DNA of 64,000 nucleotides from Notospermus geniculatus (lineage: Eukaryota; Nemertea; Pilidiophora; Heteronemertea; Lineidae), in contig NMRB01000532.1 in the NCBI GenBank assembly GCA_002633025.1, positions 157,803-221,802 of the forward strand, read 5' to 3'. The translations under genes and the position numbers were made by a program. The notes below the pieces were generated by a model, which had not been told where the DNA came from, ran no database searches, and saw nothing but the letters and a program-made list of their open reading frames with translations. This document shows positions 11,313 through 22,719 of this stretch, piece after piece. The stretch's first letter is position 1. Every line of letters starts with the position of its first letter.

Positions 11313-14300
11313 TCCCAGAAGTGAAGAGATACCGATTGAAATATCTATTTTATTGACTGAAAATACATAACCTGCGAAAGTGCAACACCAATTCCTTGCT
11401 ATTAGCAAAAGTAACGCAGGTCACATGAGTCGATTGTATATCAATAAACAGTGTGAAATATATCCCTAGCATTAATGGCAAAAAAACTACAAAAATCAGT
11501 CTGTAGCTGCTGGCCAATGCTTACTTGCGTCAATCTCAAAACACTGGAATGAAAATTCAAATAAAAACAAACAGCGATTCGATGAGCCAGAATCGTCAGT
11601 CAGTGTGTGCCTCTGTCACTTGGCGGATTGCCATCAATGAGAAACAGAAAACAAAGTGCATTGTCGACGTTACCGTGACATATTAGCATAATGTGATTGA
11701 TAACCGATAGGCTGCTCTCTTGGGTGTTGTGTTTCAAAAAGCTCTCATTACTCAACACACAAAGGTTCCGGGTACACATTAACATTAGCATGGGTGACGA
11801 GTGGTACTGAAAAGGAATGAGATGACATGCGGGGTGGAACAACGAGAGAACGTTATTTTTTCTGGTTTGGGTATATACATATACATTTGTGTGAGGAACT
11901 GATAGCTGAAGTAGTGATCCCTCGAAAAGGGTCAATCACAAACGCTGGCCCCTCCTGATCCTTAGTCAAGAATCAGGCACCGAAAATATTAGTCAAATTG
12001 CATTAGAACCACCACGAGTGATTATTTCAATTTCTTTCATCCGTTCGGCTTCCTTTTTCGTCTAACACTTACTAACAGGGTTTTTTGGTTACAAAGTATT
12101 TCTTCTCCGAAAATCGAGTTAAGTGCAGTACACAAGAGTTTGAAAAAAAAATACACGAACGTCTGAAGTGCATACTTCTTAAAAAGTTTTTTTGTCATGG
12201 TTTCCGACAAAGATCTCCGTGTACCCTGTAACAAAAATTGAACTCAGAGACTTCAGTTCGTAACTTATCTGTCTCAACATGTTGAAAGGTGCACTTATTA
12301 CGGCTGATTTCTATATCCACTTCTGACTATCATCATCCATTTTTAACGGGATGAATTGTTCATTTCAAAACAATAATAACTTGAAATCTCGAAATGCACA
12401 TCAATTGTAGAAGTACACATAGTTATCATTTATTACTTCTGGTATCTCTCCTACCATTTCCTGATGCGATTTTAAATTGCATTATGATTTATCTGCAGCG
12501 AATCCATCACTGTCTGCCTCCATTGTCTGCTACCTTGATACAGAAAGCAGTTGCGATCTGTAATTATTGCTGGTCTTAAAAATCAACGTCGAGATTAAAA
12601 CTGTGTGCAGGAGTGGGCTAAAATAAATAGAAGTAGAAAGCACAGCTACTTGACTTTATGATTTTTCTCTTCAAACTTTTGATTTCAGTGCTTATAATTT
12701 TCGTGTTCGCACCTAAAATCTGTACTTAGGCAATTCAGGATATGGCGGAGTTTGCAGGCTTGTCATCTATATGCCGAGCAAACAATGCAATCACAGCCTG
12801 GCAGTCATTAAATAAATACAGCAAGCATTATTGTTAGAACTTGAAATCACGAAATGAACTTCTATTGCAAACGTAAGCAAACACTGGTCGTAATTACATG
12901 TGGTTTGTGCGATACCATTTCCTGAAAAAAGGTAGGTGCAATTTTTTGAAAATTTGAAAACTGTCCTAGGAAACAATGGACCCATCAAATGCTTTTATTA
13001 ACTGATCAAAGTTAGTGGTACTTCTGATAGTAAATTTGTAATACTGTCGATTTCATTATTTTGGCAATGTCTGCTTGCGTTTGAACGAATTAACAAATGA
13101 CGAGCTACATTTTTTCAAAATCTCTTTGTTATCAAGAAGACTGTTACAAAATAAATTTTAATACTGTAAACCGCATCTTAAGTTATACTTTTTAACGCTG
13201 ATGATAGACAGGCGACTTTCTTTCGACCGAAGCACAAAATATCCCAAATCCCTCATAAACCCTGCATGCCATTTTAGGAACAAAAATACCTTGGCCTTAC
13301 AAACAGAATATTAGCTCTGGCTTTGTTCCTTCTGGTTAGCTGCTCTGTCAATCACAAATTACCATTGGCAAGTTTTTTACTTTGTAGTCTACGAGTTGGG
13401 ATTCCAAATGGACAACAAACGTCGTGACGGCAGTTCGCGCCCGGAGGCATATGTGCTTTTCATCGCACGTAGACATATCGTATTGCACCATAGTATTTAT
13501 CCTAGAAACCCCGGCATATTCACATATCTGATAACCAATAGTATAACCTGTCGATGATGTTTATAGATAATGTTACATGCTGTGAACCTCTCCATAAAAG
13601 ACATTTTTATGTAAACTGGGGATTTCTGTTTCGGAGAAATGACGGTCAATTTGAGGCTTTAATAAGTCATCTGTATTTTAGTGTTCTCGTCCATCATGAG
13701 AGGAAGGTGTAAATCTTAATAGTAAATGTTATTTTCTTTGGAGTGGTCCATAATAACCCCGCTTTAATGGAGTCTTTGACCGCCAAAAACGGAAATTTCC
13801 GTCTTTTGGTGTTTTCTGCATAGTACTATAGATGGCAGCCTCATGAACACCTGTAGAAAATTTCATGAGGATTGCTCAAATGGTTTTGGAGCAACATCTC
13901 TTTGAAATGTCCATTTTTACTGGAGAATACATTACACAAAATGGCCGCTAGTGCATTTTTCTAGTGCTTTTTCTGATATCCGTGGAAAAGTGAGAAAAAT
14001 GGCCTTATTTACAGACCTTTTTCATTTAAAGTTTCATACTGGTAGCAGATATATTGGTATCAAAATGAAGCTGACAACTTCCTTGTTCTATTGGTATATT
14101 GTATTTGGAGTTATACCCTTCCAGTAATTGAGATGCTTTGCATTAAAGTTAGGCAAATGTCGAAAAAAGTCTGGCGGTGAAAGTGTTTTAAAGTAGTTCC
14201 CAAATGCCCATCCGGTAAAAGCAGATTGCTGGCAGGACCTTCACCGGCGAGAACTTTGATTACCGCTACGTCAACCAAGGCGTCCTTGATAGAGAAGTTT

Positions 14301-14636
14301 GCTGTAGTAACGTAGCATTTATAGAAAAGCTCCATAATTGATTGGATACTAGAATGACGAGCCAGGGTGACTTGGTGCAGTCTGTTTATATATACCGTAA
14401 GATATAGAAGAGGCGTCGACTGGGCACAATACAGCATTGGATGACACCCGGGACCAACGCTGTGCAGACGACAATTGGACGAACTGAAAACACGGCGGAT
14501 AACAGTTAGCACTCAGTTTATCAATGAATATAAGGCTGATGAATACTGAAAAGTAGAAAATCTGCGGAAACTTGCCGTGAATTTCAGTTCTAGACTTCTG
14601 AGTTTTGTTTAATTGCATCAAAATATTTTTAGGTAT
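11313..14636. other. Intergenic with a weak direct repeat
   Basis: Two diverged direct copies lie near 12365-12480 and 12825-12945; both contain CTTGAAATC..CGAAATG followed by ACCATTTCCTGA. A 133-codon minus-strand frame at 14111-14512 is the longest here, but I do not recognise it and see no supporting splice or domain pattern; it could be a decayed transposon piece. Nothing else stands out. Confidence 0.35.
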
Positions 14637-14913
14637 TCAAATCCAGCTGCAGACATCCAACATTATAGAGCACAAAAAACGACACAGAAAATGATTGTAA
14701 ACATAAAGTAGTCTCCGAATTTCGCAAATTTTCGACCCCAACCGGGGTCTTCCTCAGGCACTTTCTATTAGAGATTGAAGCTTTTCGGATCACTTCTGGG
14801 ATCTCCTCACTTCTGGGATCTCTACTAGAAAGTGCCTGAAAAAGACCCCGGTTGGGGTCGAAAATTTGCGAAATTCGGAGACGACTTTATGTTTACTATC
14901 AAATCCAGCTGCA
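14637..14913 (+). mobile_element. Long-TSD GACCCC foldback element A
   Basis: The 15-bp repeat TCAAATCCAGCTGCA occurs at 14637-14651 and 14899-14913. After a left-only tail (AGCACAAAAAACGACACAG) the sequence folds back on itself. The left arm runs TAAACATAAAGTAGTCTCCG, then TTCGACCCCAACCGGGGTC, then CTCAGGCACTTTCTA. The mirrored right arm contains GACCCCGGTTGGGGTCGAAA and ends CGACTTTATGTTTACTA. No ORF. The long target duplication and one-sided tail fit target-primed retroposition better than a DNA transposase. Confidence 0.85.
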
Positions 14914-15382
14914 AGTCATGAATTTGGAAAATTAGTCTGGAGGAGACATATTTAGTGAACCTGCCTGTGTGCAAAAACCTAACACGGTGGCGTCATCAGT
15001 AAGTTTTGAATTACATGCAGTTGCACATTAGTCCATACTTGGTCAATAATGTCCTTCGCTGTCCTCAAAGAAAGGCCACCCAGTTATTTTTTTAAGTATC
15101 AAGAGTAATACATGTATTAAAATAAAGTGCATATGTCCAGTTTTAAATTCCCTCTCGGAAGAAGAATTTGATTTAATAAATTCGCTTGTTGCAACAATAC
15201 GTTCAAGTCCAGGGGTGAACTGATATCTTTTTGTGGCGATTGATGCCTCATGCGAGGGTCTGTGGGTTCGAATCTGGTAGGAAGCAATGTCTTTCGCCTT
15301 AGAAATCCGATTTCTATTTCATATTTTGGTGTATCGGAGAGGTTTTTTCTATGAAAGGTGGCACTGATTACTTAATCACATC
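14914..15382. other. Intergenic, possible tRNA-like trace
   Basis: Near 15265-15285 the word GGGTTCGAATCTGG resembles a tRNA T-arm or pol III B box. The stem does not pair well and the upstream part does not fold as a tRNA, so I do not call an RNA gene. Confidence 0.3.
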
Positions 15383-15602
15383 TTTCTTGAGACTTCAAGA
15401 TACAGAATAGCACAAAATTGACACACAAAATGATAATAAGCAAGAAGTCAATCTCCAGAATTCACGAATTTTCGACCCCAACCGGGGTCTTTTTCAAGTG
15501 GAACTTTACAATCTGAAACTCTAGAAAGGATTCAGTCCTTTCTAGAGTTTCAGATTGTAAAGATTGTAAAGATTGACTTCTTGCTTATTTTCTTGAGACT
15601 TC
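15383..15602 (+). mobile_element. Long-TSD GACCCC foldback element B
   Basis: The 14-bp repeat TTTCTTGAGACTTC occurs at 15383-15396 and 15589-15602. The tail (AGCACAAAATTGACACAC) is on the left. The core TTCGACCCCAACCGGGGTC appears once only. The right arm pairs with two separate pieces of the left half (AATAAGCAAGAAGTCAATCT and CAATCTGAAACTCTAGAAAG), so the mirrored core has been deleted or was never copied. Confidence 0.82.
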
Positions 15603-16213
15603 GCTAGTTAACTGCAATAATCCACTTTTACATTGTTGGTCAGGACTGACTTGCGAATTATGTACATGTAAATCTATTTATTAAAATGCTGGTTATAAAG
15701 CTTGTGGAGACTCATCGCAGGACCTAACCCAACACTCACACCAAAAATGAAAAAGGACAGAGCATATCAACTGCGTGACTGAAAAATCAAACTTCTGTTA
15801 ATGACAATCATTCGATATTGACAAAAAAATCACTCAATGTGTCATCAGAAAGAAATCGAATACAGTTACAGGGTGTGAATGCTCTTATTTTCTTCTCCGT
15901 TTACATGTTAATATCTATAATGAAGTAAGAGACTGGGACTAAGCCTTATTAGTGACCAGTATCAAACTCATTCAGACACCTCTCATATGACATTGTGTCC
16001 TCTTTCATAAAAGTCAATTCTGAAAGATTTGTTCGGCAACATAAAAGTCAGCGCCGCTTTGAAATATGATATTCATGGGTGCTCACAAAGATTTCAAAAC
16101 AGAGCCGCGTATTATCTTTTTGCTGGTAGGATATGTACCAAACTGATGTGTGGTTGACTCCGTTAAAAAATCTTCGTTATCAGATTTCCTAATAGAAAAT
16201 ATGAAGTAATGCT
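15603..16213. other. Intergenic, nothing recognised
   Basis: No gene or repeat structure seen. Confidence 0.4.
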
Positions 16214-16358
16214 GGCCATACACCATCCAGTGTTATTGCACAATATGGGGCCCAAATGGGGTCATGTGCTTCTGGCATGATGGGTAGAAGAAAGAATGGC
16301 AATAATACTGCCCATTTTGGTCCTCATATTGTGCAATAATATTGATCATGTATGGGCC
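16214..16358. mobile_element. Short foldback MITE
   Basis: Inverted arms: the left contains TTATTGCACAATATGGGGCC and the right contains CCTCATATTGTGCAATAAT, with GGCCATAC at the left end and GTATGGGCC at the right. Superfamily unknown; no clear target duplication. Confidence 0.7.
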
Positions 16359-17005
16359 GCTTTAGGTATAGAAAACTGTGAAAAACTCTATCTTTTTCAA
16401 GTTTTCAATCACAAGATTGGTTCAATAGACTATGTATTATACCCTGCCAGTCATGTTTATCTCAACCTTGTAACCCATGTGTTGTTCTTTTTGTACATTT
16501 TTTAAAATATTTTAGACGAATTTGATATCTCTGCCCCTCTAATGTAATCACAGTCCAGTTACCCTATCAGTACAACAGCGAAATACCCATTCGATCATAA
16601 AATGAAATGACCCCCTGATTTCCAATATTATCGATGGAAACATAAGTCAGAAGTATCAAGTGACATGGAGTATAAAATCTATAAACATGTAACGTGACCG
16701 TTATATGTCTGCTTGTTGACAGCTGGTGATCAACCACTGGAGAGATATCAAGTGTCCAGCTGGCTGTTCAAGCTACATGTTTACTGTAAACTCGGATAGG
16801 AGCCGCTGTCAGTGACTTCACTGTCTTCCAATAGCAAAAGGCACTACTTCCACTAGTTATTATACGTAAATGTACATGTAGGATGATGGTCAGACAAAGT
16901 ACATGTGATAGTCTATCGTGTGCTACCAAATACATTAGAAGCATCAAGCACAACTTTTACATCAACCAACTTTGCTCCCACTGATTACTTATGGAGACAA
17001 AGGCT
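16359..17005. other. Intergenic, nothing recognised
   Basis: Only short frames; no structure seen. Confidence 0.4.
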
Positions 17006-17117
17006 GGTATTAATAGAAGTTAGCAAATGCTTTTACTTAAGATTCGCACAGCAGTGTCCAGTGTAAATGTACTACAAAATTTAAGGTAAAAGCATTTGCT
17101 AGCTTTTATAAATATCA
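17006..17117. mobile_element. Short foldback MITE
   Basis: The left arm (GTTAGCAAATGCTTTTAC) and right arm (GTAAAAGCATTTGCTAGC) are inverted copies with extended imperfect pairing outward to TATTAATA/TATAAATA. Too short to assign to a superfamily. Confidence 0.65.
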
Positions 17118-17475
17118 GACAATGCCTTTCAACATGTGAGGACAGGTGAATTGTGGCAGAAGTTACATGCAAACATCGAAGGTGCTGCCATCTGGAAAGC
17201 CCAGCTAGGCCCTATCCGATCAACAACTACCTTTGAACTTATTTTTCACCAACGTCTCTCCTGTAATTAGCTTTATGGAGCATCTATGATTTCCCATCAT
17301 TTTTTGTATTTTTTTAAAGATATCAAGAGTTTACTTCGTTTGATTTCAATTTCAATTATCAAATTCAACCTTTTCCTTTAAAATACATCAGAAAATCTAG
17401 ATTTTAAGGTTTTGGAAATGGTATCAACTTTAATGACGTGACTTGTTCGTGAGTTAAGTTTATTTACAAACTGTT

Positions 17476-18208
17476 TTATGCAATCTCACTGTTGAAATGA
17501 GCGAAATTGGGTGTATTGAACCTTACATTGTTTGGAAAGATCAACACTAAAGCTAACATTTTTATGTCGTTCGACTGTATATCATTTTCTTGTCTATCGA
17601 TCATTTCCATAAACACAGATTTTTTTTTGTATTCCGATGACGAGGGTGAGCAAGTCACGGAAAAGTTTATCTCATATCCGGCAGCCATAGATATGTTTAT
17701 CACAGATTGTATCCACGAAGTGACCGTATTTGGAGCAATGTTTCTATAAAAGGCAACGTGGTACAAACCTTCAACAACAAAAGTGTGAAATAGTACGTCC
17801 AAGTTGTGAAAATCGGTCTTCTGTCTTCAATGTTCATAAGAGGGAATTCACAAGATAGTAAACTAAGTTCTAACTGGGATAAACTGTACAGGGTTTTCAA
17901 GGGTTTCCTGGGGCCAAAACAATACGCTTGACACCCGTACAATTGTAAGGAATCTGTCAATCACATCATGATGAGTTGGCTGGAATAGTGTCATGATGTC
18001 TGTTGTCAGTAAGGCTTCCCGTTGGGTTGGAAGATTGTTCTCAAATACATTTGTGCAGCTCTTGATAGAATAATCGTACAGATTTGGCCATAGTCTCTTC
18101 GTGTCACGGCATCCAGTACTCTTTGTCCTCAGAACCATAGGGTAAAATTAACTTGACATGTTGGTATCCCGTCGACAATTCCAAGGCTTCCTCACGAGAT
18201 AAAACGGT
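17476..18208 (-). pseudogene. Possible decayed coding sequence, identity unknown
   Basis: Reading the minus strand from 18208, one frame gives a protein-like run (SREEALEL.., then LILPYGSEDKEYWMP) to a TGA at 18104-18106 and continues past it (HEETMAKSVRLFYQELHKC). A second frame carries on (LLTTDIMTLFQPTHHDVIDR). A further stretch nearer 17476-17802 reads FHTFVVEGLYHVAFYRNI. Codon-like continuity passing between frames, interrupted by stops, suggests a frameshifted pseudogene or old element ORF rather than chance. I do not recognise the family and assign no function. It could also be an active gene with unrecognised introns, or noise. Confidence 0.3.
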
Positions 18209-20125
18209 CTATTCTTCAAATAACAACCAGAAAATAGAAGATTACCATCTCAGTTCCTTGCGATATATCTCCTGTTTCGAGACAGATATGAAATTAAAAC
18301 TTGTTCTCTCGGTTTCAAACCTCTTTTTACTCAAGATGGTGTTACATTTAATTGCCTGTCTTGAATGACATAAAACCTGGAAAGAGGAATACAAGCTCTT
18401 TAAATTCCAAAATATGAACGATTATGTTCAAAATCCCTTTAGTCAGGCATTTCTGCACCTAACCCACAGCTTTACATACATCTCCTTCAAAAATAGACGG
18501 CCGATTACCAAACAGAACAAATTCTCTACCTTCCTTTTCGTTATACAGATATTACAACATACATGTATCAATACTTAGTTGTTTTTAAGTGTCTCTAACA
18601 ACATGAGATCTTCATTCAAAAAAGACTGCTTAGAACTCCAAGAAATGTTACCCATGCTGCAATCATGTGATCATAATATCAAGCCCCTAACAATGGGAGT
18701 TCTGCATGAACTTCAGCACATTATACACTCAACAGTGACTGACTAATGCCTAATTCCACTTACCAGTTTCATCAAAAATCGATTTTAGACGTTAATTGAA
18801 TAATCCATGAGAGGATTAGAACCATTATAGTAACTTTACAGGTTCGTGTATGGAACATTAACCATCTGAAGTCCGATTCTTAGGAAATTCTCAAATCGAA
18901 ATTTAAATCCAAGTCAAAACCAACCACCTCAAAGCAAGGCATACATCAGTGTTTTGGAAATGATGGAATCTGCAGATAAATTTGACCTATAGTCAAAATT
19001 CGGCGAACTACTATAATAACCTGTGACATTCGTTAAAAGGCTCAATGATGTTTTTTTTTCTCTTAAGATTTGGCTTTTGAGAAGTCTGCTTAAATTTCCC
19101 TGAACTGTAGGCTTAAACCGCCATGCATGTTCACGCCTGCAATGCATTGCACATTCGACGTGTATCGACCTCCACGAGCATCACGGAGCGACCAGGCAAG
19201 AGAAATTGTACCATCTATAGGGAAACGTCAGGAGTTAACAAAACGAACTGCGGTGGCCCACCTCTGAGGATCGAAGCAGACATCCTAACCGACCAAGGAA
19301 GAATTTCCAAGATACCAAAAGAGTCTGCGAAGCAACTGAACAGTGGATGGTCTTGCCTCTGATAATGGTAATGCAGATTTAGTGCATCGGGTGTAATTAG
19401 TCATTAATACACCCCCGTAGGAAAAAACTCAAAAACTCCCGTAGACACCATTTCTTTGAAGTGGGTGTGCAAACTTCCTAAGGCCATGTCGGACTCCTCT
19501 CCACTCCGTCTCGCACAGAAATCGTTCCGCAGCCCGTAGAAGTCAAGTGTGCGAGCACGCGTGAAATGACGAATTCAAATGGGTAGATAATGCAGAAATA
19601 CCATAGGTAGAACTTTGGTGGCGCCGTTTTGCCGACACTGACTGAGGGACAGTTTAGCAAAATGTTGTACCACACCTTTTTTGACATCGTAAGGGCTCTT
19701 GTCGAGAGAACATCACACCAACCACAATGCATGATATTTTGTACTTGAACCGTAGTACCTATTCCATGACAAAGAAAACAATGCGATAGGCTTTTGTTGA
19801 AATATGTGACAGCTTTTCACGAAAGGCGATCGGAGACAGTTTGGCTGAAAGTTACCCACTTAAGCCTACGAAGTGGTGTAACTGTGATACTTTACCCATA
19901 TTTACGTTGTTTGGCCTGCTCCTCCAACTGTAACATTTAGATTTGTAGGGGTATAGAGGTGAAACGGTCATCAGAACCAGTATCATAATTCATATGCACC
20001 GTGGGGCCTTTGGGGCGCTGATTGCTGGTCTGGTAAAACCATCAGTTTTGGATACTGGTGTTTCCAAGTACATGTACATGTAAATTCAGTCATAAGCCCA
20101 CCGAAGTTGTACAACTAAGGACTAT
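18209..20125. other. Intergenic, nothing recognised
   Basis: No supported gene or element; short frames only. Confidence 0.4.
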
Positions 20126-20642
20126 ACACTGAAAGTCTTTCCATCGTCGGCAAGCTGCCTAATGTTAGGTATTATCTCATCCCCATAATGTCTATCATGT
20201 TAGGCATTTAGCCTAATGTTCCTTAGGCAATGCGTAAAGCTAGAAATCCACCATTGATTTTCAGCTGATTTTGCTTTGCGACTTGCTTTGCAACACTGGG
20301 TTGCTTTGCAACTGGGCACTCGATCGCTGTAGTGGACTCGCTAGGCGTGATTTCCACCAATGGCGAAGATGTGGTCAATTTCAGTCGGCAATCGGTCGGC
20401 GACTGGTATCAGTTCCTTATGATCGTATTCAATCGCAGATAGCAGGTTGCAAAGCAAGTCGCAACGCAGAAAATCAGCAGTGGATTCCTAGCTTTAGGCA
20501 GATCGCCCAATGTAAAGATTGGACAAAATGTCCAATATTAGGCAAAATACCCCAAAAGATTCTGAGGATGAGATAATGCCTAGACATACATATTAGCAAA
20601 AATAGATATTAGGCAGCTTGCCTATGCAAAGGCTTTCAGTGT
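20126..20642. mobile_element. Foldback element, about 517 bp
   Basis: The ends ACACTGAAAG (20126) and CTTTCAGTGT (to 20642) are inverted. Inner blocks pair too: GGCAAGCTGCCTAAT with ATTAGGCAGCTTGCC, ATTATCTCATCC with GGATGAGATAAT, and TTTGCGACTTGCTTTGCAAC with GTTGCAAAGCAAGTCGCAAC. Repeated TTAGGC words inside suggest amplified sub-repeats. No coding capacity. A second, left-truncated copy lies in the duplicated block from 21085. Confidence 0.75.
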
Positions 20643-20689
20643 CCCGAGTTCGGGATACACCCTATCTACGTTCTGAAAGAGACATGTAC

Positions 20690-20950
20690 CAGAGGCGTAG
20701 CTAGCTTTTATGGCCTAGGGGGCAAAATTTATTGAGTCTGGGGGCCGAAGCCGGAGGGGGCCGTCTGGGGGGTCCTTCCCCAGAGAAAAATTGAAAATCT
20801 ACACCCTCTCAGATGCATTTTCCCCACATCTGACACTACAATACCTTGACTCGGAGAGGGCAAATGACATTTTAGAGCAAACTTTGTTTTGTCCCTTTTT
20901 GCTGGGGGGAGGCATTTGCCCCCTGCCCCCCCCCGCTAGCTACGCCCCTG
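20690..20950. mobile_element. hAT-like MITE, first copy
   Basis: The left end CAGAGGCGTAGCTAGC and right end GCTAGCTACGCCCCTG are inverted repeats; CAGGGGCGTAGC is a common hAT-type MITE terminus. TGTAC directly flanks both sides. The interior holds G-rich and C-rich tracts (GGGGGAGGCATTTGCCCCC). Non-coding. Confidence 0.75.
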
Positions 20951-21592
20951 TGTACATGTTGACATGAGGTTTCTGGTATCACATGGAGTCTCTTTCAAAA
21001 TCTATCATTCCGATGCATCCTAAAATAGAGATAGAAGTGGGAACATTTTAGAATTTTAGGTATTGAATGTCATCAGTTTGCAGNCTCATCCCCAGAATGT
21101 CTATCATGTTAGGCATTTTGCCTAATGTTCCTTAGGCAATGCATAAAGCTAGGAATCCAGCATTGATTTTCAAGCTGATTTTGCTGCCGACTTGCTTCGC
21201 TACACTGAGTTGCTTTGCAACTGGGCACTCGATCGCCGTAGTGGACTCGCTAGACGTGATTTCCACCAATGGTGAAGATGTGGTCAATTTCAGTCGGCAA
21301 TCGGTCAGCGATCAGTTCCTTGCGATCGTATTCAATCGCAGGTAGCAGGTTGCAAAGCAAGTCGCAACGCAGAAAATCAGCAGTGGATTCCTAGCTTTAG
21401 GCAGATCGCCCAATGTAAAGATTCGACAAAATGCCCAATATTAGGCAAACTACCTAAAAAGATTCTGGGGATGAGGCAATGCCTAGACATACTGGGGATG
21501 ATGCCTAACCCTATTAGGCAGCTTGCCTATGCAAGGCTTTCAGTGTACCGAGTTCGGGATACACCCATCTACGTCATGAAAGAGACATGTAC

Positions 21593-21850
21593 CAGGGGCG
21601 TAGCTAGCTTTTATGGCCTGGGGGGATCGATTGAGACTGGAGGGCGAAGCCGGAGGGAGGTCTGGGGGCCCTTCCCCAGAAAAAATTGAAAATCTACATC
21701 CTCTCAGACGCATCTTGCCCACATCTGACACTACAATAACTTGGCTTGGAGAGGGCAAATGACATTTTAGAGCAAAATGTGTTTTGTCCCTTTCTGCTGG
21801 GGGGGGGGAGGCATTTGCCCCCTCCCCCCCCCCCGCTAGCTACGCCCCTG
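21593..21850. mobile_element. hAT-like MITE, second copy
   Basis: The same element inside the second block of the duplication: CAGGGGCGTAGCTAGC on the left and GCTAGCTACGCCCCTG on the right, again between TGTAC flanks. It differs from the first copy by a few bases and a small deletion after TTATGGCCT. Confidence 0.75.
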
Positions 21851-21983
21851 TGTACATGTTGACATGAGGTTTCTGGTATCACATGGAGTCTCTTTCAAAA
21901 TCTATCATTCCGATGCATCCTTAAATAGAGATAGAAGTGGGAACATTTTAGAATTTTAGGTATTGAATGTCATCAGTTTGCAG

Positions 21984-22499
21984 ATGATATTGTTCAGACC
22001 TCACTATACGAATGAAGATGATACCACAAAACAAACGAATACAAGGTGACATTCACGCATTGATGTTGATAGACACACCTTGTGGAATGTGTTGTATTCA
22101 TAGACACTCAAATGTTGCACTCCGTAACATCATCAGGGAGGGTCAGGGAACCTTCTTTACCCAATGGCACCCCGCTAGGTTCCAGCATATGTCTTTATAC
22201 TCGATATGAATGATTTCCTCTTTCCTATAGTGGTAAACTTGAAGTGTGGGGAATTGACATACATAGCCGGATTGGGATGCTGGGCCGCCAACAATACCCG
22301 AAAGTGATGTGATAGTCCCTGCATTTATCTGAACCCAAGTCATGACAACAGCAGCTGGATTTTTAATTGGGATGCGGTGATGGCCCAGTGTATCCAAGCC
22401 TACTGCCATCTTGCGCACAATTCATAACAGGAAGTAAGGATTTCCATAGGGTAAAACTGTCAATCAAGTATAGGTACATGTATCTAAGGAATTTCTAAT
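21984..22499. other. Intergenic, nothing recognised
   Basis: No gene or repeat recognised between the duplication and the next element. Confidence 0.4.
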
Positions 22500-22719
22500 T
22501 TTGTTGTGATCTTAGATATCCAAAAACAGCACAAAAACGACACACAGTGTACAATAAATCGGAAAGACGTCTCCGAATATTTCGCAAATTTTCGACCCCA
22601 ATCAGGGTCTTCCTCAAGCGCTATGTTGAAGAGATCCCAGAGGTGATTCACCTCCGGGATCTCTTCTATATAGCGCCTGAGGAAGACCCCGATTGGGGTC
22701 GAAAATTTGTTGTGATCTT
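22500..22719 (+). mobile_element. Long-TSD GACCCC foldback element C
   Basis: The 14-bp repeat TTTGTTGTGATCTT occurs at 22500-22513 and 22706-22719. The left-only tail contains CAGCACAAAAACGACACAC. The arms meet at GGTGATTCACC, with TTCGACCCCAATCAGGGTC on the left and GACCCCGATTGGGGTCGAAA on the right. The right arm stops immediately after the core (GTCGAAAA), so it is shorter than in element A. Confidence 0.85.

Larger units (their letters stand above)
20176..21983. repeat. 0.9-kb tandem duplication joined by one N
   Basis: The block 20176-21083 (starting CTCATCCCC, ending CATCAGTTTGCAG) is repeated at 21085-21983 with the same start and end, differing by scattered substitutions and small indels. 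A single N at 21084 sits exactly at the junction. The block contains most of a foldback element and a hAT-like MITE, so both occur twice. The pattern is what results when two allelic contigs are placed side by side by a scaffolder. Confidence 0.85.

Noticed and set aside
14111-14512. 133-codon minus-strand ORF as a gene
   Set aside because: No recognised domain, no clear splice context, and an overlapping frame on the same strand; length alone is not enough.
14652-14898. Hammerhead ribozyme in the GACCCC elements, as found in some Penelope-like elements
   Set aside because: I saw no CTGATGA..GAAA core in the tails or arms of any of the copies.
15205-15300. tRNA gene suggested by GGGTTCGAATCTGG
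   Set aside because: T-stem pairing is poor and no acceptor or anticodon stem can be drawn; at most a decayed SINE.
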